NCBI GenBank assembly: GCA_020200195.1
Contig: JAIVJE010000511.1
Coordinates: forward strand, 1 to 8,315
Source: Acidobacteriota bacterium
Lineage (GTDB): Bacteria; Acidobacteriota; Vicinamibacteria; Vicinamibacterales; 2-12-FULL-66-21
Direction: 5' to 3'
Length of the DNA stretch: 8,315 bases
Shown here: one piece after another, positions 1 to 6,244 of the stretch
How positions within the stretch are numbered: position 1 is the first letter of the stretch
Layout of the letters: every line of letters begins with the position of its first letter
Notes under the pieces: model-generated
The model's input: the letters and a program-made list of their open reading frames with translations, nothing else
The model's database searches: none
What the model was told of the DNA's origin: nothing
Translations under genes and position numbers: made by a program

Positions 1-239
1 GATCCCCACTGTCCGTCCGCGAACTTGTCGGTGATGGGGGCGTGGATGCCGTGCAGCGCGAGCCCTGTTTCGGACAGCCAGTCGCCCAGCTGTTCCACCG
101 CGGTCTCGTCGTGATAATCGAAATGACTCCGGGTAGCGAACAGCTCGATCGCCTCGAACCCATACCCCGCGACCTGCACGAGATGCGCACGCTCGAGCCG
201 GCGTTCGTGGTAGAGGTGCGTGGAGACTCCGAATCGCAT
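1..239 (-). CDS. Sugar phosphate isomerase/epimerase-like TIM-barrel protein (5' part only)
   Basis: Partial gene; only the first 79 codons are inside the window and the rest lies beyond the left edge. The translation begins MRFGVSTHLYHERRLERAHL, continues with AGYGFEAIELFATRSHFDYH, and later has LHGIHAP. A first strand with a short polar loop, then a helix leading to a GFEAIELF strand, then HGIHAP, is the usual opening of the xylose-isomerase-like/AP-endonuclease-2 superfamily (sugar phosphate isomerases/epimerases), metal-dependent barrels acting on small sugars. The substrate cannot be told from this part. The ATG at 239 is preceded by AGGGGG about four bases upstream, a good ribosome site. 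It follows the AmgK-like gene after a 172-base gap and has its own candidate promoter, so it may be a separate unit. Family assignment is fairly safe; function is not assigned. Confidence 0.8.
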   Translation of the reverse strand, partial: MRFGVSTHLYHERRLERAHLVQVAGYGFEAIELFATRSHFDYHDETAVEQLGDWLSETGLALHGIHAPITDKFADGQWG

Positions 240-279
240 GCGCCCCCTGCCGGTTTCAGCGGCTGACAGTAAACCACTG

Positions 280-288
280 ATTGTACCA
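280..288 (-). promoter_or_regulatory. Candidate extended -10 promoter for the isomerase-like gene
   Basis: On the minus strand this reads TGGTACAAT: a TACAAT hexamer (5 of 6 matches to TATAAT) preceded by TGn, the extended -10 form that can work without a good -35. No convincing -35 is seen. Transcription would start near 273, giving a leader of about 34 bases that contains the AGGGGG ribosome site. Inference from motif only. Confidence 0.45.
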
Positions 289-305
289 CGGGGTCGACGG
301 CGTCC

Positions 306-382
306 GCCGGACGTCAGCGTGCCGGACCGTCACCACCCTCCCGCTGCAGTGTCCGGCTTCAGCCGGACTTCAGCGCGCCGGG
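306..382. repeat. Degenerate 21-base direct repeat pair in an intergenic gap
   Basis: Bases 306-326 and 362-382 align over 21 positions with 18 identities; both begin gccggac and contain tcagcg followed by gccgg. They are 56 bases apart and fall in the 172-base gap between the AmgK-like and isomerase-like genes. Seen directly in the sequence; function unknown. Similar short degenerate repeats occur in other gaps of this window. Confidence 0.5.
351..368 (-). terminator. Perfect short hairpin downstream of the AmgK-like gene (weak terminator candidate)
   Basis: gtccggct and agccggac form a perfect inverted repeat, effectively a seven-base GC-rich stem with a four-base loop, 44 bases past the stop of the three-gene operon. 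On the minus strand no run of T follows, so it is not a canonical intrinsic terminator. It could protect the 3' end or simply be part of the local repeats. Confidence 0.3.
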
Positions 383-411
383 CCGTTCCCGCGCTCGCGG
401 CGCAGCCTCGC

Positions 412-1434
412 CTACCGAAATTCCTCGATATGCGTCGCGAGAAGCCCGCGCAGGCGATCGAACCTCGTGAGGTTGTCGAGATTGTCCCTGACGTGGCGCA
501 GGGTGCGCGGGATGTATTGAATGTACACGGAGTTCCGGCGCGCCGTGGTCTGGTAGCCGAACGTACCGAGCGCCTTGAGGTTGCGCTGCAAGGCCATGAC
601 GTCGAACCGGCCGCGGAATTCCTCGTCGTCGCTCACGCCTTTGAGTGCGAGGAAATAGGCAAGGAGATCCTGAACGGTCTGCTCTGGCAGGTCGACGTAT
701 GAGTCCCGGAGGAGCGACACCAGATCGTAGGTGTCCGGTCCCATGCGCGCGTCCTGGAAATCGATGATGTACAGCTCGTCCTCGTGCACCATCAGGTTCC
801 GGCTGTGGTAATCGCGATGGCACAGCACCCTGGGCTCCGCCGCCAGGTCCTGAACGAGCCCGGCAAACTCCGCCCGAAGCTCCTCGCGAGCCGCCGGCGC
901 GATGACGACGCCGCGATAGGCCTCGATGAAATGTTTGATGAAGAAATCGAGCTCCCAGGTGAGCTTCTCGACGTCGAAGGCGATGCCGTACGGCAGGTAG
1001 TCCCTGGACTGCAGCTCCGCCCCACGCCGTTGCAGCGTGGCAATCAGCGCGACCGCCTGCCGGTACCATGCCGCGTGCTCCGCAGCTGTCGCGGCGCCCA
1101 GGTGCGCCTGCAGCGTGACATCGCCAAGGTCCTGGAGCGCGAGCACTCCGAGATCATCCGCGTGGCCCAGCACCGACGGGATAGGCACCGGCATCTGGCT
1201 GAGAAGTCGCGCGACGTTGACGAACGGCAGTTTCTCGAACTCGAAGGGCGCTGAGTGCAGCGACAGCACGATCGACGGCGATTCGGACACCAGCACGCGG
1301 AAGTACCGGCGATCGGACGCGTCGCCGGTGAGGGGCATGACGCGGGGTGAATGCGTCGCCAGCCCACTGCGCTGCAGATACCCGTGGATGCGCTCTCGTT
1401 GTTCGGTCCCGTTGGCCTGTCGTTTTTCGATCAT
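412..1434 (-). CDS. amgK: AmgK-like phosphotransferase (cell-wall amino sugar kinase)
   Basis: A 340-residue cytoplasmic kinase of the aminoglycoside phosphotransferase fold, the same length as characterised AmgK proteins. AmgK phosphorylates the anomeric position of N-acetylmuramate or N-acetylglucosamine recovered from peptidoglycan, making the sugar 1-phosphate used by MurU. Visible motifs are GDAS at 37-40 followed by RRYFR at 42-46 (the family's nucleotide-loop signature), LALQDLGD near 98-105, the catalytic loop CHRDYHSRN at 205-213 (base Asp208, Asn213), and the metal-binding IIDFQDA with Asp225. The C-terminal YIQYIPRTL region is also typical. It is the last gene of a three-gene operon, starting 26 bases after the MurU-like stop. 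The start at 1434 has no clear ribosome site and no better in-frame upstream start is seen, so translation may depend on the upstream gene. Family certain; exact sugar inferred from the MurU-like neighbour. Confidence 0.82.
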   Translation of the reverse strand: MIEKRQANGTEQRERIHGYLQRSGLATHSPRVMPLTGDASDRRYFRVLVSESPSIVLSLHSAPFEFEKLPFVNVARLLSQMPVPIPSVLGHADDLGVLALQDLGDVTLQAHLGAATAAEHAAWYRQAVALIATLQRRGAELQSRDYLPYGIAFDVEKLTWELDFFIKHFIEAYRGVVIAPAAREELRAEFAGLVQDLAAEPRVLCHRDYHSRNLMVHEDELYIIDFQDARMGPDTYDLVSLLRDSYVDLPEQTVQDLLAYFLALKGVSDDEEFRGRFDVMALQRNLKALGTFGYQTTARRNSVYIQYIPRTLRHVRDNLDNLTRFDRLRGLLATHIEEFR

Positions 1435-1460
1435 GGGTCTGGCAGATCCGCGTCGCCTGC

Positions 1461-2228
1461 TCAGAGCGGACGGATCAGCAAATCGCCTTCGATCCGCTCG
1501 CCCCCGGCAGCTTCTCCCAAACGGTCGCCCTCTACGGCGGCGATGGCAATAGACGTGTCGAGATAGTCGCGCGGCGTCCCGATATCCTGAAAGGCCGCAT
1601 CTGAAATGAAGCCGGCCACTGCATGGGGATTGTCCGCCATCAGTCTTGGGTACACACGGCGCACCGTCTCTTCCGGCACCCCATCAGGCAATGACGCAAA
1701 CACGCGCGGTTCCACGACCTGCACTCCGATGAAGTGGTACGACGGCCCTGAGGCTCCCGGCCTGGTGAACCCGGTCACCCATCCATCTCTCATCGTCACG
1801 CCCCCGTATTGCTCCGGACGGGGATTCGGTATCAGCGCCATCGTGACCGCGGCGCCCGATGCTCTATGCGCGGCGACCATGCCCGGCACGTCGACATCGG
1901 TCAGCGTATCGCCGTTCACGAGGAGAAAGGTGTCCGGCCCGAGCAGCGGCAGCGCATGACGCGGCCCACCCGCGGAGCTGAGAACCGGCTGCTCCCAGCA
2001 ATAGCGCACGCGTGCTCCCAGGTCGGCCCCGTCCCCAACGACGGCCGCAATCGAGGCGGGATGGTGGTGGAGATTGAGCACGAGGTCGGAAATGCCGTGG
2101 CCGCAAAGCCACCGGATCACGCGACGCGCCAGCGGTTCGCTGTTGACAGGGACGGCGGCCTTTGCACGAACGTAAGTCAGCGGACGAAGCCGGGTCCCCA
2201 GACCGGCCGTGAGGACGAGCGCCCGCAT
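1461..2228 (-). CDS. murU: MurU-like sugar-1-phosphate nucleotidyltransferase
   Basis: A 255-residue cytoplasmic NTP transferase. The N-terminus MRALVLTAGLGTRLRPLT carries the GxGxRLxPLT nucleotide-binding loop at 9-18, Lys23 follows in the position of the usual RPKPMVPV lysine, LLVNGD at 102-107 gives the metal-binding aspartate, and FQDIGTPRDY at 213-222 matches the C-terminal DVGTP signature. With an AmgK-like kinase directly downstream, the likely job is to turn MurNAc-1-phosphate into UDP-MurNAc during peptidoglycan recycling. A general sugar-1-phosphate uridylyl- or mannose-1-phosphate guanylyltransferase is the alternative. I chose the ATG at 2228. A TTG at 2234 in the same frame would add two residues, but the ATG starts the conserved strand directly and lies six bases after the CYTH stop. 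The tail after DIGTP is about 36 residues, somewhat longer than in short MurU proteins. Confidence 0.78.
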   Translation of the reverse strand: MRALVLTAGLGTRLRPLTYVRAKAAVPVNSEPLARRVIRWLCGHGISDLVLNLHHHPASIAAVVGDGADLGARVRYCWEQPVLSSAGGPRHALPLLGPDTFLLVNGDTLTDVDVPGMVAAHRASGAAVTMALIPNPRPEQYGGVTMRDGWVTGFTRPGASGPSYHFIGVQVVEPRVFASLPDGVPEETVRRVYPRLMADNPHAVAGFISDAAFQDIGTPRDYLDTSIAIAAVEGDRLGEAAGGERIEGDLLIRPL

Positions 2229-2234
2229 CCGCAA

Positions 2235-2792
2235 TCAGTCGCCGAACATCATGTCGGATCCCGTGAGTCCACATCCGTCGCGATGCTGCAGAAACAGGCC
2301 GCGGTAGGAGTCGACGATGTAGTCCGCCGGCGTCCGCCCGAGTGCTTCAGCCATCGCCGCGATTCCGCTCTCGCCACCCTCGATCTCGACGAACACGCCG
2401 ACCGGAGTCTCGTCGATTGCGACAATCACGTCTTCGCACGAGAACTCCTCACGGTACTTCTGGTAGCGGAACCAGACACGGTATCCGAGCTCCTCGAACA
2501 CGCGGAGCAACAGATCGCCGTCGCCGACGACCGTTTCCAGCTCCTCGCGAACTTTCATGGCCGAGGCTTGCACGGGACCCTTGAACGTGACACGGCTCTT
2601 GCCGTTTTCCACGCGTACGCGCAGCGCGCACTGCCGGCGGCGCAGCTCCTCGTCGGCGTTATCGAGCAGCGCATCCTCCTGAAGGCGGCGCCCGAGCAGC
2701 GGCGTGCCGCCGGCCGACAGGATGGCGTTCCGCGCCTCGTCCGCGGAGGAGAATTGCAGCTTGATCTCGCGCTCGATCATGGCCGTACTCAT
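2235..2792 (-). CDS. CYTH-domain protein (class IV adenylate cyclase/thiamine triphosphatase-like)
   Basis: A 185-residue soluble protein that is one CYTH (triphosphate tunnel) domain. The defining ExExK motif is EREIK at 7-11. The expected charged tunnel strands follow: LRVR at 57-60, VTFKG at 68-72, VREELE at 81-86, WFRYQKYREEF at 107-117 and VAIDETPVGVFVEIEG at 124-139. The family hydrolyses or cyclises organic or inorganic triphosphates with divalent metal (CyaB-type cyclase, thiamine triphosphatase, tripolyphosphatase); which applies here cannot be read from sequence. The start at 2792 is well supported by AAGGAG seven bases upstream; Met5 at 2780 lies too far from it. It is the first gene of the operon with the MurU- and AmgK-like genes, its TGA being six bases from the MurU ATG. 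Why a CYTH enzyme sits with sugar activation genes is unclear. Confidence 0.85.
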   Translation of the reverse strand: MSTAMIEREIKLQFSSADEARNAILSAGGTPLLGRRLQEDALLDNADEELRRRQCALRVRVENGKSRVTFKGPVQASAMKVREELETVVGDGDLLLRVFEELGYRVWFRYQKYREEFSCEDVIVAIDETPVGVFVEIEGGESGIAAMAEALGRTPADYIVDSYRGLFLQHRDGCGLTGSDMMFGD

Positions 2793-2807
2793 GCAGTGCT
2801 CCTTCTC

Positions 2808-2880
2808 ACCTCGTGCCGGAACTTACCGTGCGAACCTCCCGTGCGGAATCTCCGCTGCGGAACCTCTTGTGCGGCACCTC
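2808..2880 (-). repeat. Five tandem 13-14-base repeats in the leader of the CYTH operon
   Basis: Read on the minus strand, the units are GAGGTGCCGCACAA, GAGGTTCCGCAGCG, GAGATTCCGCACGG, GAGGTTCGCACGG and TAAGTTCCGGCAC. A further GAGGT at 2812-2808 then runs into the real ribosome site. The period is 14 bases in the first three units and 13 in the next two. Most units start with a GAGG-like, Shine-Dalgarno-like core. The array lies between the TATAAT box at 2915-2920 and the CYTH start, so it should be transcribed as 5' leader. Seen directly; function unknown. Confidence 0.7.
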
Positions 2881-2914
2881 CCCTTCGAACGCTGCGGGCA
2901 ACTCGTGACCGCGC

Positions 2915-2920
2915 ATTATA
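2915..2920 (-). promoter_or_regulatory. Consensus -10 box for the CYTH-murU-amgK operon
   Basis: The minus strand reads CTCGCTATAATGCGCG, a perfect TATAAT. Transcription would start near 2908 and give a leader of about 115 bases that includes the tandem repeats. The -35 region (TGGAGC, 17 bases upstream) matches only 3 of 6 positions. The box overlaps the TAA stop (2916-2918) of the upstream membrane-protein gene. Confidence 0.55.
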
Positions 2921-3540
2921 GCGAGATGCGCCGGCCGGCTCCACGCCACAACCAACGGCGCAGCGCAACATACATCACAAAGCATTCGACCGCGAATGCC
3001 GGAAAACCTAGAAAGCCGGCAACCGGCATCTCGAAGAGCTTGACCTCGGGAAAGATGGGAACGTTGTAGATCCACTTGCTGTGCGCCCAGTAGTTCCAGA
3101 ATTCCCACACCAGCCCGCAGACCAGACCCGCGACCAGGAGGTTGATCAGCCGTCCGCGCCGGCCCCGGCGCAGATCGCCCAGAATCGATTCCCCGCCGGC
3201 GCGTGCGTTCAGGGGATCCAGCAGGAAGATGAAACCGAGCCAGACAGGCGCCGCCAGGTACGCAGAAGGGAACACAACCGGGATCGCCAGCATCAGCGCG
3301 CCGACCGCGACGCTGGCCCAGGCGGCCGGTCCAAGGACTTCGCGATGCTCCGGTTCTGCACGGGTCTCCGGTGCCGGTCGGTCACGCAGGCTCGAGACCA
3401 GGTCCCCGGTCTCGAAAATCGCCGGCCAGATCGTGGCGAACGCCCATGCATTTCGCCAACATCCCGGCCTCGGAGACCACCATCGCGACGAGCCCGAGCC
3501 AGAATCGGAATGGAAGCTTTCTCGCCGGGTCTGCGTGCAT
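2916..3540 (-). pseudogene. Multi-pass membrane protein gene with apparent internal out-of-frame deletion
   Basis: The gene appears to start at the ATG at 3540, with AGGGAG four bases upstream. It opens MHADPARKLPFRFWLGLVAM then VVSEAGMLA, a first membrane segment. That frame then loses family character and stops at 3382. The recognisable remainder is in another frame from about 3452: AWAFATIWPAIFETGDLV, a polar loop, AIPVVFPSAYLAAPVWLGFI, VCGLVWEFWNYWAHSKWIY, and LFEMPVAGFLGFPAFAVECF before the TAA at 2916. From memory of this uncharacterised family, FATIWPAIFE normally comes roughly 80-100 residues further from the N-terminus, after several more membrane segments. A segment therefore seems lost at about 3450-3460, with a frame change. 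The gene lies just after the htrA terminator and no promoter is seen for it, which fits decay. Alternatives: a shorter protein starting inside the second frame (Met at 3293), or a sequence or assembly error. Confidence 0.6.
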
Positions 3541-3564
3541 GCCGCTCCCTACCGGATCGCCCGG

Positions 3565-3599
3565 AAACACAAAGGGCCGACAGCGGCGGCTGTCGGCCC
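3565..3599 (-). terminator. Intrinsic terminator of the htrA gene
   Basis: Bases 3574-3584 and 3589-3599 form a perfect 11-base GC-rich stem (gggccgacagc with gctgtcggccc) with loop ggcg. On the minus strand it is followed by TTTGTGTTT. It begins 26 bases past the htrA stop. This is a textbook Rho-independent terminator for minus-strand transcription, and it separates htrA from the broken membrane-protein gene. Confidence 0.88.
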
Positions 3600-3624
3600 A
3601 TATGTGTATCACTGATTGCGGCGA

Positions 3625-5175
3625 TCAGCGGCGCGTCAGCGTCACGAACACTTGCTGGCCGTCACGCCAGATCAGGAGGAACACCGGGGTTCCGGGCGCG
3701 GCCTTCTGCAGCTCGCGCTGGACCTGGCTGACGTTGCTCACCGGCTCCCTGTTCACTTCGAGTATGACGTCACTCGGGGCGATACCGGCGTTCGACGCGG
3801 CGCTGCCGCGCTGGACGTCCGTGACGATCGCGCCGCCGCGGCCGCGCGGCAGATCCAGTTCGCGTGAGATTTCCGGCGTGATCGGTTCGATCTCCATGCC
3901 CAGACCGGTCGCGGTCGGTTCCCTGTCCCGCTCGAGGCGCGTTGTGCGGCCCTGTTCCGCGTCGAGATCGAGCTCGTCGACGGTCAGATTGAACGTCTGA
4001 CGCTTCCGATCGCGGTACACCGTGATCGGCACTGATGTGCCGGGCCGAGTTCCCACGACCATCGCGACCAACGCATCGCTGTCGGTCACGGGCCGTCCGT
4101 TGAATTCCACGATCACGTCCCCCGGCTCGAGACCGGCCTTCGCCGCCGGGCCGCCCGGGGTGATCTGCGACAGCACCGCGCCGTTGGTATTCGGCAGGCC
4201 GTGCGCCTGAGCGGCCTCCTTCGACAAGGCGCCCGTGGACACCTGCACACCGATGACGCCCCGCGTCACTTTTCCGGTGCGCAGTTGCGGCAGCAGCTCG
4301 CGCACGGCATTGATCGGCGTAGCGAACCCGATGCCGATGTTCGCGGAGCGCTGCGCGTCGGTATAAATCGCGGTGTTCATCCCCACGACTTCGCCACGGA
4401 TGTTGAGGAGCGGTCCGCCGGAGTTGCCAGGATTGATCGCTGCGTCGGTCTGCAACATGTCCTGCGGGCGCTGCGGAAGCCCGCCGAACGGCCGGCCGAT
4501 GGCCGAGATCACGCCCACGGTCACGGTATGGCCGAGGCTGAATGGGTTCCCGATCGCCACGACCCAGTCGCCCTGCTGCATCTGCTCGGAGTCGCCGAAC
4601 TTCGCCTCAGGGAGTCCCCCGACCGGCATTTCGGTGAGCTGAATGAGCGCGCTGTCGGTCAGCATGTCCCGGCCGACGACTTTTGCGCTGTACTCCTCGT
4701 TTCGCGCGGCGCCGAACATCGTCACCTTAATGTTCTCCGCCCCTTCGACGACGTGGTTGTTGGTGAGGATGAAGCCGGCTTTGTCGATGATGAAGCCGGT
4801 GCCCGCTCCCTGCGTCAGCTGGTCGTCAGGACGCGGGGACTGGCGCGGCCGCCGGCCCTGCGGCCCACCGCGACCGCCGAAAAACCGCTGCAACAGATCG
4901 TCTCCGCCGCCGAAGAACTCCGTCAGCTCCTGCGTTCGGGCGCGCGCCTCAGTGCGAATATTGACGACCGTCGGGATCTGCTGTTTGGCGATATTACGGA
5001 AGGTCTGTGCGTCGATCGCGCCGTTGAGCGGCGCACTGTTCATCGCTGGCACGTTCACGGTCTGCGCGGAGGAGGCGCTCGGCAAGCCCCACTGCGAAGC
5101 GATCACCATACCCACCGCAACGGAGGCGATTGCGATGAGGACGGCATAAAAGAGCGTGGTCTTACGCGTAGACAT
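3625..5175 (-). CDS. HtrA/DegP-family periplasmic serine protease (Do-like), two PDZ domains
   Basis: A 516-residue protease and chaperone of envelope proteins. An N-terminal hydrophobic segment (about 8-27) acts as signal anchor or signal peptide, placing the enzyme in the periplasm. A trypsin-like domain follows, with the complete triad: His141 in LTNNHVVEG, Asp174 in LTDSALIQL and Ser252 in NPGNSGGPL. A flexible Gly/Arg/Pro-rich loop (about 89-120) resembles the regulatory LA loop. PDZ1 spans about 305-398 (GVIGVQV, AAKAGLEPGDVI) and PDZ2 about 422-514 (SNAGIAPSDVILEVN). Length and order match DegP/DegQ/MucD-type enzymes; which one cannot be decided. The start at 5175 has GGGAG seven bases upstream. 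No terminator is seen in the 107-base gap after the broken M24 gene, so co-transcription is possible. A weak extended -10 (TGTTACACT, 5298-5290) inside the end of that gene could serve htrA. It ends in a strong terminator at 3565-3599. Confidence 0.93.
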   Translation of the reverse strand: MSTRKTTLFYAVLIAIASVAVGMVIASQWGLPSASSAQTVNVPAMNSAPLNGAIDAQTFRNIAKQQIPTVVNIRTEARARTQELTEFFGGGDDLLQRFFGGRGGPQGRRPRQSPRPDDQLTQGAGTGFIIDKAGFILTNNHVVEGAENIKVTMFGAARNEEYSAKVVGRDMLTDSALIQLTEMPVGGLPEAKFGDSEQMQQGDWVVAIGNPFSLGHTVTVGVISAIGRPFGGLPQRPQDMLQTDAAINPGNSGGPLLNIRGEVVGMNTAIYTDAQRSANIGIGFATPINAVRELLPQLRTGKVTRGVIGVQVSTGALSKEAAQAHGLPNTNGAVLSQITPGGPAAKAGLEPGDVIVEFNGRPVTDSDALVAMVVGTRPGTSVPITVYRDRKRQTFNLTVDELDLDAEQGRTTRLERDREPTATGLGMEIEPITPEISRELDLPRGRGGAIVTDVQRGSAASNAGIAPSDVILEVNREPVSNVSQVQRELQKAAPGTPVFLLIWRDGQQVFVTLTRR

Positions 5176-5230
5176 TCAGGTTCTCCCGTATTTGTACGTT
5201 CTGAGTTCAGCGTTCCAAGGGCAACGTTCG

Positions 5231-5260
5231 GTGCCGACGTGCGACGTGCCGATGTGCGAC
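5231..5260. repeat. Two-copy 15-base tandem repeat upstream of htrA
   Basis: gtgccgacgtgcgac (5231-5245) is followed directly by gtgccgatgtgcgac (5246-5260), with one mismatch. The shorter unit gacgtgc recurs inside and just beyond it. The repeat lies in the leader or promoter region of htrA, 56-85 bases before its start codon. Seen directly; no function assigned. Confidence 0.6.
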
Positions 5261-5282
5261 GTCAAGGTGCAACCGGTCCACG

Positions 5283-6238
5283 TCAAGCAAGTGTAACAAT
5301 TTCCTGCTGGAGCGGTCCCGTGACGCGGGCTTCCTGCTCCCCGACGAACATGTTGATCTCCGTGCGTACGCCGAACGTGGCTGTATAGATGCCCGGCTCG
5401 ATCGTGAAGCCGGTCCCTGGAATCAGCCGACGGTCATCGTGCGTTTCGAAATCGTCCATGTGCACGCCACTTCCGTGCACGTCCTCTCCCAGGCTGTGTC
5501 CCGTCCGATGGATGAACTGTGCCCCAAACCCGGCCCGCTCGATGACGTCGCGGCAGGCGCGATCGACCTGATACCCTCGGAGGTCGCGCCGTTCCTTGAC
5601 CGTGGCCCGGACCAGTTCAATCGCCGCGTTCCGGCCGTCCCGCGCCGCCGCGAACGCGCTTGCGTAAGCATATCCTGCTGCACGTCGAATTCCGTCACCG
5701 GTCCGCCCGCGCCGACCCGCTGCTTCATCAACTCGAACGCGCGGTCCTTGATTCGATACAGCCGCTCGGACGCCGCCTGATGCGTGGCCAGCTGCTCGTC
5801 GGTCCAGATGGCTTCGAACCGCTGGATCAGATCTCCCGAGGATACGACCTCGATCCCCAGTTCGCGAACCGTCTCGACAGTACCGGCATCCACGCGCGAC
5901 ACGTAAGGAATTGCGTTCCGGGGCGAATATTCCATCGCCACCCGGCGCATGCCTTTCAGGAGGTCGCGGAGCCCTGACGACAGCTGTTCACGGCCCGCAT
6001 ACGGCTGAGTCTCCCCCGGAAGGCCGTCGAGGTTATGACGCTCGATCGCATGGACCAGGCCTCGAGGCGTGCCCGTTGCCGGCACCAGGTAGTACCACCG
6101 CCGCGTCGTCATTTTGCCCGATGCCAATCCGGCGAGGCGCGCCGCGATCGGATTTGAGCCGTGAAAATCGTAGAGCAGCCAGCCATCCAGCCTGTCCTCG
6201 TGAAGCGCTCGCTGGACCGCCGGAATGGGCAGGGGCAT
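5283..6238 (-). pseudogene. M24-family metallopeptidase (Xaa-Pro aminopeptidase-like) with internal out-of-frame deletion
   Basis: The first frame, from ATG 6238, gives about 190 residues of M24 N-terminal domain (LDGWLLYDFHGSNPIAARL; MEYSPRNAIPYVSRVDAGTV; VTEFDVQQDM). Near 5665 family similarity switches to the next frame: YASAFAAARDGRNAAIELV, RGYQVDRACRDVI, GAQFIHRTGHSLGEDVHGSG, GVHMDDFETHDDRRLIPG, FTIEPGIY and VRTEINMFV, ending at TGA 5283-5285. The third to fifth metal ligands (His in TGHSLG, Glu in IEPG, Glu in RTEIN) are present. The stretch normally lying between VQQ and the AFAAAR helix, about 75-80 residues with the LIDLW and YADITW aspartates, is absent altogether. The total of about 317 codons against roughly 390 in intact relatives agrees. 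Unrepaired translation continues out of frame to a stop near 5423. The product cannot be an active dinuclear M24 enzyme. The leaderless-type promoter still looks intact. A sequencing or assembly error remains possible. Confidence 0.85.
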
Positions 6239-6244
6239 CTAGTA

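Noticed and set aside
359..1069. Minus-strand 236-codon frame overlapping the AmgK-like gene
   Set aside because: It is a shifted reading of the same DNA. The kinase motifs are all in the other frame.
2229..2234. TTG start for the MurU-like gene at 2234
   Set aside because: The ATG six bases further on begins the conserved first strand and is a stronger start codon; the TTG adds only two residues.
2809..2880. CRISPR array
   Set aside because: The units are 13-14 bases, directly adjacent with no spacers, and no cas gene is in the window.
1809..2921. Long plus-strand open frame (370 codons) opposite the MurU- and CYTH-like genes
   Set aside because: It lies antisense to two genes with clear family motifs. 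Its translation is rich in Arg, His and Gln with no recognisable domain, as expected of an antisense frame in GC-rich DNA.
3625..5175. Possible loss of the HtrA active site because the Asp region (LTDSALIQL) differs from the common TDLAVL form
   Set aside because: The Asp itself is kept (Asp174), and His141 and Ser252 are in canonical motifs, so the triad is complete.
5191..5218. Promoter TTGGAA-N16-TACAAA directly before htrA
   Set aside because: Its predicted transcription start would fall inside or past the GGGAG ribosome site at 5183-5187, so it would not fit the well-placed start codon.
4201..5388. Long plus-strand open frame (395 codons) opposite htrA
   Set aside because: It is antisense to the intact protease gene, has no recognisable motif, and is explained by codon bias of the real gene.
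5640..5680. Programmed ribosomal frameshift in the M24 gene
   Set aside because: No slippery run is present at the junction, and a frameshift would not restore the missing metal-binding segment.
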